In this document: one piece after another, positions 1-12,366 of the stretch | Numbering within the stretch: position 1 is the stretch's first letter | Layout of the letters: each line of letters begins with the position of its first letter | Source: Heracleum sosnowskyi | Lineage: Eukaryota; Streptophyta; Magnoliopsida; Apiales; Apiaceae | Assembly: GCA_030848705.1 (NCBI GenBank) | Contig: JAUIZM010000025.1 | Coordinates: 1,798,001 to 1,862,000, forward strand | Length of the DNA: 64,000 nt | Direction: 5' to 3' | Translations under genes and position numbers: made by a program | The notes under the pieces: model-generated | What the model saw: the letters and a program-made list of their open reading frames with translations, nothing else | Told to the model about the DNA's origin: nothing | The model's database searches: none

Positions 1-3000
1 TTGAAGCGAGCCGTTTTGTAGATATTTTCTTGTAGTTTGACCCTATGGGTTTATAGAGTTGTAGAAAACTTCATTTGCGGCTGTCCGTGCCTGAATCGGA
101 GCAGATACTAGGAGACGCCCGATTACGTTTACCTCTAAAGAAAGCTATACAAGGAAAATGGAGAAAAATTGAAGCGGACCGGTTTGTGGATATTTTCTCG
201 TAGTGTGACCCTATGGGTTTATAGAGTTGCAGAAAACTTCATTTGCGGCTGTCCGTGCCTGAATCGGAGCAGATACTAGGAGACGCCCGATTACGTTCAC
301 TTCTAAAGGGAGCTATACAAGGAAAATGGAGAAAAATTGAAGCGGGCCGGTTTCTGGATATTTTCTCTTAGTGTGACCCTATGGGTTTATAGAATTGCAG
401 AAAAGTTCATTTGGGGCTGTCTGTGCCTGAATCGGAGCAGATACCAGGAGACGCCCGATTACGTTTACCTCTAAAGGGAGCTATACAAGGAAAATGGGGA
501 AAAATTGACGCGGGCCGTTTTGTAGATATTTTCTCGTAGTTTGACCCTATCGGTTTATAGAGTTGCAGAAAACTTCATTTGCGGCTGTCCGTGCCTGAAT
601 CAGAGTAGATACCAGGAGACGCCCGATTACGTTTACTTCTAAAGGGAGCTATACAAGGAAAATGGAGAAAAATTGAAGCGGGCCGGTTTGTGGATATTTT
701 CTCGTAGTGTGACCCTATGGGTTTATAGAATTGCAGAAAAGTTCATTTGGGGCTGTCTGTGCCTGAATCGGAGCAGATACCAGGAGACGCCCGATTACGT
801 TTACCTCTAAAGGGAGCTATACAAGGAAAATGAGGAAAAATTGACGCGGGCCGTTTTGTAGATATTTTCTCGTAGTTTGACCCTATGGGTTTATAGAGTT
901 GCAGAAAACTTCATTTGCGGCTGTCCGTGCCTGAATCGGAGCAGATACTAGGAGACGCCCGATTATGTTTACCTCTAAAGAAAGCTATACAAGGAAAATG
1001 GAGAAAAATTGAAGCGGACCGGTTTGTGGATATTTTCTCGTAGTGTGACCCTATGGTTTTATAGAATTGCAGAAAAGTTCATTTGGGGCTGTCTGTGCCT
1101 GAATCGGAGCAGATACCAGGAGACGCCCGATTACGTTTACCTCTAAAGGGAGCTATACAAGGAAAATGGGGAAAAATTGACGCGGGTCGTTTTGTAGATA
1201 TTTTCTCGTAGTTTGACCCTATCGGTTTATAGAGTTGCAGAAAACTTCATTTGCGGCTGTCCGTGCCTGAATCGGAGTAGATACCAGGAGACGCCCGATT
1301 ACGTTTACTTCTAAAGGGAGCTATACAAGGAAAATGGAGAAAAATTGAAGCGGGCCGGTTTGTGGATATTTTCTCGTAGTGTGACCCTATGGGTTTATAG
1401 AATTGCAGAAAAGTTCATTTGGGGCTCTGTGCCAGAATCGGAGCAGATACCAGGAGTCGCCCGATTACGTTTACCTCTAAAGGGGGCTATACAAGGAAAA
1501 TGGGGGAAAAATTGAAGCGGGCCGTTTTGTAGATATTTTCTTGTAGTTTGACCCTATGGGTTTATAGAGTTGTAGAAAACTTCATTTGCGGCTGTCCGTG
1601 CCTGAATCGGAGCAGATACTAGGAGACGCCCGATTACGTTTACCTCTAAAGAAAGCTATACAAGGAAAATGGAGAAAAATTGAAGCGGACCGGTTTGTGG
1701 ATATTTTCTCGTAGTGTGACCCTATGGGTTTATAGAGTTGCAGGAAACTTCATTTGCGGCTGTCCGTGCCTGAATCGGAGCAGATACTAGGAGACGCCCG
1801 ATTACGTTTACTTCTAAAGGGAGCTATACAAGGAAAATGGAGAAAAATTGAAGCGGGCCGGTTTCTGGATATTTTCTCGTAGTGTGACCCTATGGGTTTA
1901 TAGAATTGCAGAAAAGTTCATTTGGGGCTGTCTGTGCCTGAATCGGAGCAGATACCAGGAGACGCCCGATTACGTTTACCTCTAAAGGGAGCTATACAAG
2001 GAAAATGGGGAAAAATTGACGCGGGCCGTTTTGTAGATATTTTCTCGTAGTTTGACCCTATCGGTTTATAGAGTTGCAGAAAACTTCATTTGCGGCTGTC
2101 CGTGCCTGAATCGGAGTAGATACCAGGAGACGCCCGATTACATTTACTTCTAAAGGGAGCTATACAAGGAAAATGGAGAAAAATTGAAGCGGGCCGGTTT
2201 GTGGATATTTTCTCGTAGTGTGACCCTATGGGTTTATAGAATTGCAGAAAAGTTCATTTGGGGCTGTCTGTGCCTGAATCGGAGCAGATACCAGGAGACG
2301 CCCGATTACGTTTACCTCTAAAGGGAGCTATACAAGGAAAATGGGGAAAAATTGACGCGGGCCGTTTTGTAGATATTTTCTCGTAGTTTGACCCTATCGG
2401 TTTATAGAGTTGCAGAAAACTTCATTTGCGGCTGTCCGTGCCTGAATCGGAGTAGATACCAGGAGACGCCCGATTACGTTTACTTCTAAAGGGAGCTATA
2501 CAAGGAAAATGGAGAAAAATTGAAGCGGGCCGGTTTGTGGATATTTTCTCGTAGTGTGACCCTATGGGTTTATAGAATTGCAGAAAAGTTCATTTGGGGC
2601 TGTCTGTGCCTGAATCGGAGCAGATACTAGGAGACGCCCGATTACGTTTACCTCTAAAGGGAGCTATACAAGGAAAATGAGGAAAAATTGACGCGGGCCG
2701 TTTTGTAGATATTTTCTCGTAGTTTGACCCTATGGGTTTATAGAGTTGCAGAAAACTTCATTTGCGGCTGTTCGTGCCTGAATCGGAGCAGATACTAGGA
2801 GACGCCCGATTATGTTTACCTCTAAAGAAAGCTATACAAGGAAAATGGAGAAAAATTGAAGCGGACCGGTTTGTGGATATTTTCTCGTAGTGTGACCCTA
2901 TGGTTTTATAGAATTGCAGAAAAGTTCATTTGGGGCTGTCTGTGCCTGAATCGGAGCAGATACCAGGAGACGCCCGATTACGTTTACCTCTAAAGGGAGC

Positions 3001-3984
3001 TATACAAGGAAAATGGGGAAAAATTGACGCGGGCCGTTTTGTAGATATTTTCTCATAGTTTGACCCTATCGGTTTATAGAGTTGCAGAAAACTTCATTTG
3101 CGGCTGTCCGTGTCTGAATCGGAGTAGATACCAGGAGACGCCCGATTACGTTTACTTCTAAAGGGAGCTATACAAGGAAAATGGAGAAAAATTGAAGCGG
3201 GCCGGTTTGTGGATATTTTCTCGTAGTGTGACCCTATGGGTTTATAGAATTGCAGAAAAGTTCATTTGGGGCTGTCTGTGCCTGAATCGGAGCAGATACC
3301 AGGAGACGCCCGATTACGTTTACCTCTAAAGGGAGCTATACAAGGAAAATGAGGAAAAATTGACGCGGGCCGTTTTGTAGATATTTTCTCGTAGTTTGAC
3401 CCTATGGGTTTATAGAGTTGCAGAAAACTTCATTTGCGGCTGTCCGTGCCTGAATCGGAGTAGATACCAGGAGACGCCCGATTACGTTTACTTCTAAAGG
3501 GAGCTATACAAGGAAAATGGAGAAAAATTGAAGCGGGCCGGTTTGTGGATATTTTCTCATAGTGTGACCCTATGGGTTTATAGAATTGCAGAAAAGTTCA
3601 TTTGGGGTTGTCTGTGCCTGAATCGGAGCAGATACTAGGAGACGCCCGATTACGTTTACCTCTAAAGGGAGCTATACAAGGAAAATGAGGAAAAATTGAC
3701 GCGGGCCGTTTTGTAGATATTTTCTCGTAGTTTGACCCTATGGGTTTATAGAGTTGCAGAAAACTTCATTTGCGGCTGTTCGTGCCTGAATCGGAGCAGA
3801 TACTAGGAGACGCCCGATTATGTTTACCTCTAAAGAAAGCTATACAAGGAAAATGGAGAAAAATTGAAGCGGACCGGTTTGTGGATATTTTCTCGTAGTG
3901 TGACCCTATGGTTTTATAGAATTGCAGAAAAGTTCATTTGGGGCTGTCTGTGCCTGAATCGGAGCAGATACCAGGAGACGCCCG

Positions 3985-6900
3985 ATTACGTTTACCTCTA
4001 AAGGGAGCTATACAAGGAAAATGGGGAAAAATTGACGCGGGCCGTTTTGTAGATATTTTCTCGTAGTTTGACCCTATCGGTTTATAGAGTTGCAGAAAAC
4101 TTCATTTGCGGCTGTCCGTGCCTGAATCGGAGTAGATACCAGGAGACGCCCGATTACGTTTACTTCTAAAGGGAGCTATACAAGGAAAATGGAGAAAAAT
4201 TGAAGCGGGCCGGTTTGTGGATATTTTCTCGTAGTGTGACCCTATGGGTTTATAGAATTGCAGAAAAGTTCATTTGGGGCTGTCTGTGCCTGAATCGGAG
4301 CAGATACCAGGAGACGCCCGATTACGTTTACCTCTAAAGGGAGCTATACAAGGAAAATGGGGAAAAATTGACGCGGGCCATTTTGTAGATATTTTCTCGT
4401 AGTTTGACCCTATCGGTTTATAGAGTTGCAGAAAACTTCATTTGCGGCTGTCCGTGCCTGAATCGGAGTAGATACCAGGAGACGCCCGATTACGTTTACT
4501 TCTAAAGGGAGCTATACAAGGAAAATGGAGAAAAATTGAAGCGGGCCGGTTTGTGGATATTTTCTCGTAGTGTGACCCTATGGGTTTATAGAATTGCAGA
4601 AAAGTTCATTTGGTGCTCTGTGCCAGAATCGGAGCAGATACCAGGAGTCGCCCGATTACGTTTACCTCTAAAGGGGCCTATACAAGGAAAATGGGGAAAA
4701 ATTGAAGCGGGCCGTTTTGTAGATATTTTCTTGTAGTTTGACCCTATGGGTTTATAGAGTTGTAGAAAACTTCATTTGCGGCTGTCCGTGCCTGAATCGG
4801 AGCAGATACTAGGAGACGCCCGATTACATTTACCTCTAAAGAAAGCTATACAAGGAAAATGGAGAAAAATTGAAGCGGACCGGTTTGTGGATATTTTCTC
4901 GTAGTGTGACCCTATGGGTTTATAGAGTTGCAGAAAACTTCATTTGCGGCTCTCCGTGCCTGAATCGGAGCAGATACCAGGAGACGCCCGATTACGTTTA
5001 CCTCTAAAGGGAGCTATACAAGGAAAATGGGGAAAAATTGACGCGGGCCATTTTGTAGATATTTTCTCGTAGTTTGACCCTATCGGTTTATAAAGTTGCA
5101 GAAAACTTCATTTGCGGCTGTCCGTGCCTGAATCGGAGTAGATACCAGGAGACGCCCGATTACGTTTACTTCTAAAGGGAGCTATACAAGGAAAATGGAG
5201 AAAAATTGAAGCGGGCCGGTTTGTGGATATTTTCTCGTAGTGTGACCCTATGGGTTTATAGAATTGCAGAAAAGTTCATTTGGTGCTCTGTGCCAGAATC
5301 GGAGCAGATACCAGGAGTCGCCCGATTACGTTTACCTCTAAAGGGGCCTATACAAGGAAAATGGGGAAAAATTGAAGCGGGCCGTTTTGTAGATATTTTC
5401 TTGTAGTTTGACCCTATGGGTTTATAGAGTTGTAGAAAACTTCATTTGCGGCTGTCCGTGCCTGAATCGGAGCAGATACTAGGAGACGCCCGATTACGTT
5501 TACCTCTAAAGAAAGCTATACAAGGAAAATGGAGAAAAATTGAAGCGGACCGGTTTGTGGATATTTTCTCGTAGTGTGACCCTATGGGTTTATAGAGTTG
5601 CAGAAAACTTCATTTGCGGCTCTCCGTGCCTGAATCGGAGCAGATACTAGGAGACGCCCGATTATGTTTACCTCTAAAGAAAGCTATACAAGGAAAATGG
5701 AGAAAAATTGAAGCGGACCGGTTTGTGGATATTTTCTCGTAGTGTGACCCTATGGTTTTATAAAATTGCAGAAAAGTTCATTTGGGGCTGTCTGTGCCTG
5801 AATCGGAGCAGATACCAGGAGACGCTCGATTACGTTTACCTCTAAAGGGAGCTATACAAGGAAAATGGGGAAAAATTGACGCGGGCCGTTTTGTAGATAT
5901 TTTCTCGTAGTTTGACCCTATCGGTTTATAGAGTTGCAGAAAACTTCATTTGCGGCTGTCCGTGCCTGAATCGGAGTAGATACCAGGAGACGCCCGATTA
6001 CGTTTACTTCTAAAGGGAGCTATACAAGGAAAATGGAGAAAAATTGAAGCGGGCCGGTTTGTGGATATTTTCTCGTAGTGTGACCCTATGGGTTTATAGA
6101 ATTGCAGAAAAGTTCATTTGGGGCTGTCTGTGCCTGAATCGGAGCAGATACCAGGAGACGCCCGATTACGTTTACCTCTAAAGGGAGCTATACAAGGAAA
6201 ATGAGGAAAAATTGACGCGGGCCGTTGTGTAGATATTTTCTCGTAGTTTGACCCTATCGGTTTATAGAGTTGCAGAAAACTTCATTTGCGGCTGTCCGTG
6301 CCTGAATCGGAGTAGATACCAGGAGACGCCCGATTACGTTTACTTCTAAAGGGAGCTATACAAGGAAAATGGAGAAAAATTGAAGCGGGCCGGTTTGTGG
6401 ATATTTTCTCGTAGTGTGACCCTATGGGTTTATAGAATTGCAGAAAAGTTCATTTGGTGCTCTGTGCCAGAATCGGAGCAGATACCAGGAGTCGCCCGAT
6501 TACGTTTACCTCTAAAGGGGCCTATACAAGGAAAATGGGGAAAAATTGAAGCGGGCCGTTTTGTAGATATTTTCTTGTAGTTTGACCCTATGGGTTTATA
6601 GAGTTGTAGAAAACTTCATTTGCGGCTGTCCGTGCCTGAATCGGAGCAGATACTAGGAGACGCCCGATTACGTTTACCTCTAAAGAAAGCTATACAAGGA
6701 AAATGGAGAAAAATTGAAGCGGACCGGTTTGTGGATATTTTCTCGTAGTGTGACCCTATGGGTTTATAGAGTTGCAGAAAACTTCATTTGCGGCTCTCCG
6801 TGCCTGAATCGGAGCAGATACTAGGAGACGCCCGATTACGTTTACCTCTAAAGAAAGCTATACAAGGAAAATGGAGAAAAATTGAAGCGGACCGGTTTGT

Positions 6901-9900
6901 GGATATTTTCTCGTAGTGTGACCCTATGGGTTTATAGAGTTGCAGAAAACTTCATTTGCGGCTCTCCGTGCCTGAATCGGAGCAGATACTAGGAGACGCC
7001 CGATTATGTTTACCTCTAAAGAAAGCTATACAAGGAAAATGGAGAAAAATTGAAGCGGACCGGTTTGTGGATATTTTCTCGTAGTGTGACCCTATGGTTT
7101 TATAAAATTGCAGAAAAGTTCATTTGGGGCTGTCTGTGCCTGAATCGGAGCAGATACCAGGAGACGCTCGATTACGTTTACCTCTAAAGGGAGCTATACA
7201 AGGAAAATGGGGAAAAATTGACGCGGGCCGTTTTGTAGATATTTTCTCGTAGTTTGACCCTATCGGTTTATAGAGTTGCAGAAAACTTCATTTGCGGCTG
7301 TCCGTGCCTGAATCGGAGTAGATACCAGGAGACGCCCGATTACGTTTACTTCTAAAGGGAGCTATACAAGGAAAATGGAGAAAAATTGAAGCGGGCCGGT
7401 TTGTGGATATTTTCTCGTAGTGTGACCCTATGGGTTTATAGAATTGCAGAAAAGTTCATTTGGGGCTGTCTGTGCCTGAATCGGAGCAGATACCAGGAGA
7501 CGCCCGATTACGTTTACCTCTAAAGGGAGCTATACAAGGAAAATGGGGAAAAATTGACGCGGGCCATTTTGTAGATATTTTCTCGTAGTTTGACCCTATC
7601 GGTTTATAGAGTTGCAGAAAACTTCATTTGCGGCTGTCCGTGCCTGAATCGGAGTAGATACCAGGAGACGCCCGATTACGTTTACTTCTAAAGGGAGCTA
7701 TACAAGGAAAATGGAGAAAAATTGAAGCGGGCCGGTTTGTGGATATTTTCTCGTAGTGTGACCCTATGGGTTTATAGAATTGCAGAAAAGTTCATTTGGT
7801 GCTCTGTGCCAGAATCGGAGCAGATACCAGGAGTCGCCCGATTACGTTTACCTCTAAAGGGGCCTATACAAGGAAAATGGGGAAAAATTGAAGCGGGCCG
7901 TTTTGTAGATATTTTCTTGTAGTTTGACCCTATGGGTTTATAGAGTTGTAGAAAACTTCATTTGCGGCTGTCCGTGCCTGAATCGGAGCAGATACTAGGA
8001 GACGCCCGATTACATTTACCTCTAAAGAAAGCTATACAAGGAAAATGGAGAAAAATTGAAGCGGACCGGTTTGTGGATATTTTCTCGTAGTGTGACCCTA
8101 TGGGTTTATAGAGTTGCAGAAAACTTCATTTGCGGCTCTCCGTGCCTGAATCGGAGCAGATACCAGGAGACGCCCGATTACGTTTACCTCTAAAGGGAGC
8201 TATACAAGGAAAATGGGGAAAAATTGACGCGGGCCATTTTGTAGATATTTTCTCGTAGTTTGACCCTATCGGTTTATAGAGTTGCAGAAAACTTCATTTG
8301 CGGCTGTCCGTGCCTGAATCGGAGTAGATACCAGGAGACGCCCGATTACGTTTACTTCTAAAGGGAGCTATACAAGGAAAATGGAGAAAAATTGAAGCGG
8401 GCCGGTTTGTGGATATTTTCTCGTAGTGTGACCCTATGGGTTTATAGAATTGCAGAAAAGTTCATTTGGTGCTCTGTGCCAGAATCGGAGCAGATACCAG
8501 GAGTCGCCCGATTACGTTTACCTCTAAAGGGGCCTATACAAGGAAAATGGGGAAAAATTGAAGCGGGCCGTTTTGTAGATATTTTCTTGTAGTTTGACCC
8601 TATGGGTTTATAGAGTTGTAGAAAACTTCATTTGCGGCTGTCTGTGCCTGAATCGGAGCAGATACTAGGAGACGCCCGATTACGTTTACCTCTAAAGAAA
8701 GCTATACAAGGAAAATGGAGAAAAATTGAAGCGGACCGGTTTGTGGATATTTTCTCGTAGTGTGACCCTATGGGTTTATAGAGTTGCAGAAAACTTCATT
8801 TGCGGCTCTCCGTGCCTGAATCGGAGCAGATACTAGGAGACGCCCGATTATGTTTACCTCTAAAGAAAGCTATACAAGGAAAATGGAGAAAAATTGAAGC
8901 GGACCGGTTTGTGGATATTTTCTCGTAGTGTGACCCTATGGTTTTATAAAATTGCAGAAAAGTTCATTTGGGGCTGTCTGTGCCTGAATCGGAGCAGATA
9001 CCAGGAGACGCTCGATTACGTTTACCTCTAAAGGGAGCTATACAAGGAAAATGGGGAAAAATTGACGCGGGCCGTTTTGTAGATATTTTCTCGTAGTTTG
9101 ACCCTATCGGTTTATAGAGTTGCAGAAAACTTCATTTGCGGCTGTCCGTGCCTGAATCGGAGTAGATACCAGGAGACGCCCGATTACGTTTACTTCTAAA
9201 GGGAGCTATACAAGGAAAATGGAGAAAAATTGAAGCGGGCCGGTTTGTGGATATTTTCTCGTAGTGTGACCCTATGGGTTTATAGAATTGCAGAAAAGTT
9301 CATTTGGGGCTGTCTGTGCCTGAATCGGAGCAGATACCAGGAGACGCCCGATTACGTTTACCTCTAAAGGGAGCTATACAAGGAAAATGAGGAAAAATTG
9401 ACGCGGGCCGTTGTGTAGATATTTTCTCGTAGTTTGACCCTATCGGTTTATAGAGTTGCAGAAAACTTCATTTGCGGCTGTCCGTGCCTGAATCGGAGTA
9501 GATACCAGGAGACGCCCGATTACGTTTACTTCTAAAGGGAGCTATACAAGGAAAATGGAGAAAAATTGAAGCGGGCCGGTTTGTGGATATTTTCTCGTAG
9601 TGTGACCCTATGGGTTTATAGAATTGCAGAAAAGTTCATTTGGTGCTCTGTGCCAGAATCGGAGCAGATACCAGGAGTCGCCCGATTACGTTTACCTCTA
9701 AAGGGGCCTATACAAGGAAAATGGGGAAAAATTGAAGCGGGCCGTTTTGTAGATATTTTCTTGTAGTTTGACCCTATGGGTTTATAGAGTTGTAGAAAAC
9801 TTCATTTGCGGCTGTCCGTGCCTGAATCGGAGCAGATACTAGGAGACGCCCGATTACGTTTACCTCTAAAGAAAGCTATACAAGGAAAATGGAGAAAAAT

Positions 9901-10731
9901 TGAAGCGGACCGGTTTGTGGATATTTTCTCGTAGTGTGACCCTATGGGTTTATAGAGTTGCAGAAAACTTCATTTGCGGCTCTCCGTGCCTGAATCGGAG
10001 CAGATACTAGGAGACGCCCGATTACGTTTACCTCTAAAGAAAGCTATACAAGGAAAATGGAGAAAAATTGAAGCGGACCGGTTTGTGGATATTTTCTCGT
10101 AGTGTGACCCTATGGGTTTATAGAGTTGCAGAAAACTTCATTTGCGGCTCTCCGTGCCTGAATCGGAGCAGATACTAGGAGACGCCCGATTATGTTTACC
10201 TCTAAAGAAAGCTATACAAGGAAAATGGAGAAAAATTGAAGCGGACCGGTTTGTGGATATTTTCTCGTAGTGTGACCCTATGGTTTTATAAAATTGCAGA
10301 AAAGTTCATTTGGGGCTGTCTGTGCCTGAATCGGAGCAGATACCAGGAGACGCTCGATTACGTTTACCTCTAAAGGGAGCTATACAAGGAAAATGGGGAA
10401 AAATTGACGCGGGCCGTTTTGTAGATATTTTCTCGTAGTTTGACCCTATCGGTTTATAGAGTTGCAGAAAACTTCATTTGCGGCTGTCCGTGCCTGAATC
10501 GGAGTAGATACCAGGAGACGCCCGATTACGTTTACTTCTAAAGGGAGCTATACAAGGAAAATGGAGAAAAATTGAAGCGGGCCGGTTTGTGGATATTTTC
10601 TCGTAGTGTGACCCTATGGGTTTATAGAATTGCAGAAAAGTTCATTTGGGGCTGTCTGTGCCTGAATCGGAGCAGATACCAGGAGACGCCCGATTACGTT
10701 TACCTCTAAAGGGAGCTATACAAGGAAAATG
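3985..10731 (+). repeat. 3186-bp (19-monomer) higher-order tandem duplication
   Basis: Variant-bearing monomers recur at a fixed offset of 3186 bp. The 166-bp variant monomers starting at 4536, 5206 and 6380 reappear at 7722, 8392 and 9566. The rare GCTCG substitution at 5824 and 7166 reappears at 9010 and 10352, and GTTGTGTAG near 6226 reappears near 9412. The offset equals 19 x 168 minus 6, as expected for three 166-bp monomers per unit. Few differences separate the copies (for example TAAAGTTG near 5091 in copy one only), so the duplication is recent. The limits are approximate, set by the first and last matching variants. Confidence 0.88.
4536..4736 (+). repeat. 166-bp variant satellite monomer (type C), representative copy
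   Basis: This monomer lacks 2 bp in the GGGGCTGTCTGTGCC segment (it reads GGTGCTCTGTGCC or GGGGCTCTGTGCC) and carries linked changes CCAGAATCGG, GGAGTCGCCC and AAGGGG(C/G)CTATA. The shift opens one frame of about 66 codons. Similar copies start at 5206, 6380, 7722, 8392, 9566, 11244, 21178, 22184 and 25038, and on the minus strand at 13392-13592, 15237-15437 and 16411-16611. Another near 1424 has an extra G and no open frame. The frame starts with TTG, has no ATG and is simply the satellite sequence, so I do not call it a gene. It is a useful marker for tracking duplications. Confidence 0.85.
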
Positions 10732-11704
10732 AGGAAAAATTGACGCGGGCCGTTGTGTAGATATTTTCTCGTAGATTGACCCTATGGGTTTATAGAGTTG
10801 CAGAAAACTTCATTTGCGGCTGTCCGTGCCTGAATCGGAGCAGATACTAGGAGACGCCCGATTATGTTTACCTCTAAAGAAAGCTATACAAGGAAAATGG
10901 AGAAAAATTGAAGCGGACCGGTTTGTGGATATTTTCTCGTAGTGTGACCCTATGGTTTTATAGAATTGCAGAAAAGTTCATTTGGGGCTGTCTGTGCCTG
11001 AATCGGAGCAGATACCAGGAGACGCCCGATTACGTTTACCTCTAAAGGGAGCTATACAAGGAAAATGGGGAAAAATTGACGCGGGCCATTTTGTAGATAT
11101 TTTCTCGTAGTTTGACCCTATCGGTTTATAGAGTTGCAGAAAACTTCATATGCGGTTGTCCGTGCCTGAATCGGAGTAGATACCAGGAGACGCCCGATTA
11201 CGTTTACTTCTAAAGGGAGCTATACAAGGAAAATGGAGAAAAATTGAAGCGGGCCGGTTTGTGGATATTTTCTCGTAGTGTGACCCTATGGGTTTATAGA
11301 ATTGCAGAAAAGTTCATTTGGTGCTCTGTGCCAGAATCGGAGCAGATACCAGGAGTCGCCCGATTACGTTTACCTCTAAAGGGGGCTATACAAGGAAAAT
11401 GGGGAAAAATTGAAGCGGGCCGTTTTGTAGATAATTTCTTGTAGTTTGACCCTATGGGTTTATAGAGTTGTAGAAAACTTCATTTGCGGCTGTCCGTGCC
11501 TGAATCGGAGCAGATACTAGGAGACGCCCGATTACGTTTACCTCTAAAGAAAGCTATACAAGGAAAATGGAGAAAAATTGAAGCGGACCGGTTTGTGGAT
11601 ATTTTCTCGTAGTGTGACCCTATGGGTTTATAGAGTTGCAGAAAACTTCATTTGCGGCTCTCCGTGCCTGAATCGGAGCAGATACTAGGAGACGCCCGAT
11701 TACG

Positions 11705-12366
11705 AGTTGCAGAAAACTTCATTTGCGGCTGTCCGTGCCTGAATCCGAGTAGATACCACGAGACGCCCGATTACGTTTACTTCTAAAGGGAGCTATACAA
11801 GGAAAATGGAGAAAAATTGAAGCGGGCCGGTTTGTGGATATTTTCTCGTAGTGTGACCCTATGGGTTTATAGAATTGCAGAAAAGTTCATTTGGGGCTGT
11901 CTGTGCCTGAATCGAAGCAGATACCAGGAGACGCCCGATTACGTTTACCTCTAAAGGGAGCTATACAAGGAAAATGAGGAAAAATTGACGCGGGCCGTTT
12001 TGTAGATATTTTCTCGTAGTTTGACCCTATCGGTTTATAGAGTTGCAGAAAACTTCATTTGCGGCTGTCCGTGCCTGAATCGGAGTAGATACCAGGAGAC
12101 GCCCGATTACGTTTACTTCTAAAGGGAGCTATACAAGGAAAATGGAGAAAAATTGAAGCGGGCCGGTTTGTGGATATTTTCTCGTAGTGTGAGCCTATGG
12201 GTTTATAGAATTGTAGAAAAGTTCATTTGGGGCTGTCTGTGCCTGAATCGGAGCAGATACCAGGAGACGCCCGATTACGTTTACCTCTGAAGGGAGCTAT
12301 ACAAGGAAAATGAGGAAAAATTGACGCGGGCCGTTTTGTAGATATTTTCTCATAGTTTGACCCTAT
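11705..12366 (+). repeat. Satellite segment after an out-of-register deletion junction
   Basis: At 11704/11705 the array jumps from CGCCCGATTAC directly to GAGTTGCAG, skipping about 98 bp of the repeat and shifting the phase. The following 662 bp match 18044-18705 at a fixed offset of 6339 bp. The match includes the rare linked variants AATCCGAG and ACCACGAG (11742 and 18081) and GTGAGCCTATGGG with GAATTGTAG. The segment ends at the inverted block. Confidence 0.85.

Larger units (their letters stand above)
1..11704 (+). repeat. 168-bp satellite array, left domain
   Basis: About 70 head-to-tail copies of a 168-bp monomer with no spacers. Two monomer types alternate, giving a 336-bp dimer. Type A carries GTAGTGTGACCC, GAATTGCAGAAAAGTTC and TTTGGGGCTGTCTG. 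Type B carries GTAGTTTGACCC, GAGTTGCAGAAAACTTC and TTTGCGGCTGTCCG. This domain is marked by CCCTATCGGTTT type B monomers and by AAAGAAAGCTATA followed by GCGGACCGG. Local duplications are visible: the start of the window recurs from 1512 (nine monomers), and a rare TGTTCGTG variant recurs at 2771 and 3779 (1008 bp, six monomers). It is not protein-coding. A centromeric role is inferred only from monomer length and context. Confidence 0.97.

Noticed and set aside
1..12366. CENP-B box in the monomer
   Set aside because: The GAAGCGGGCC part fits only the CGGG half of the box. The TTCG half is absent.
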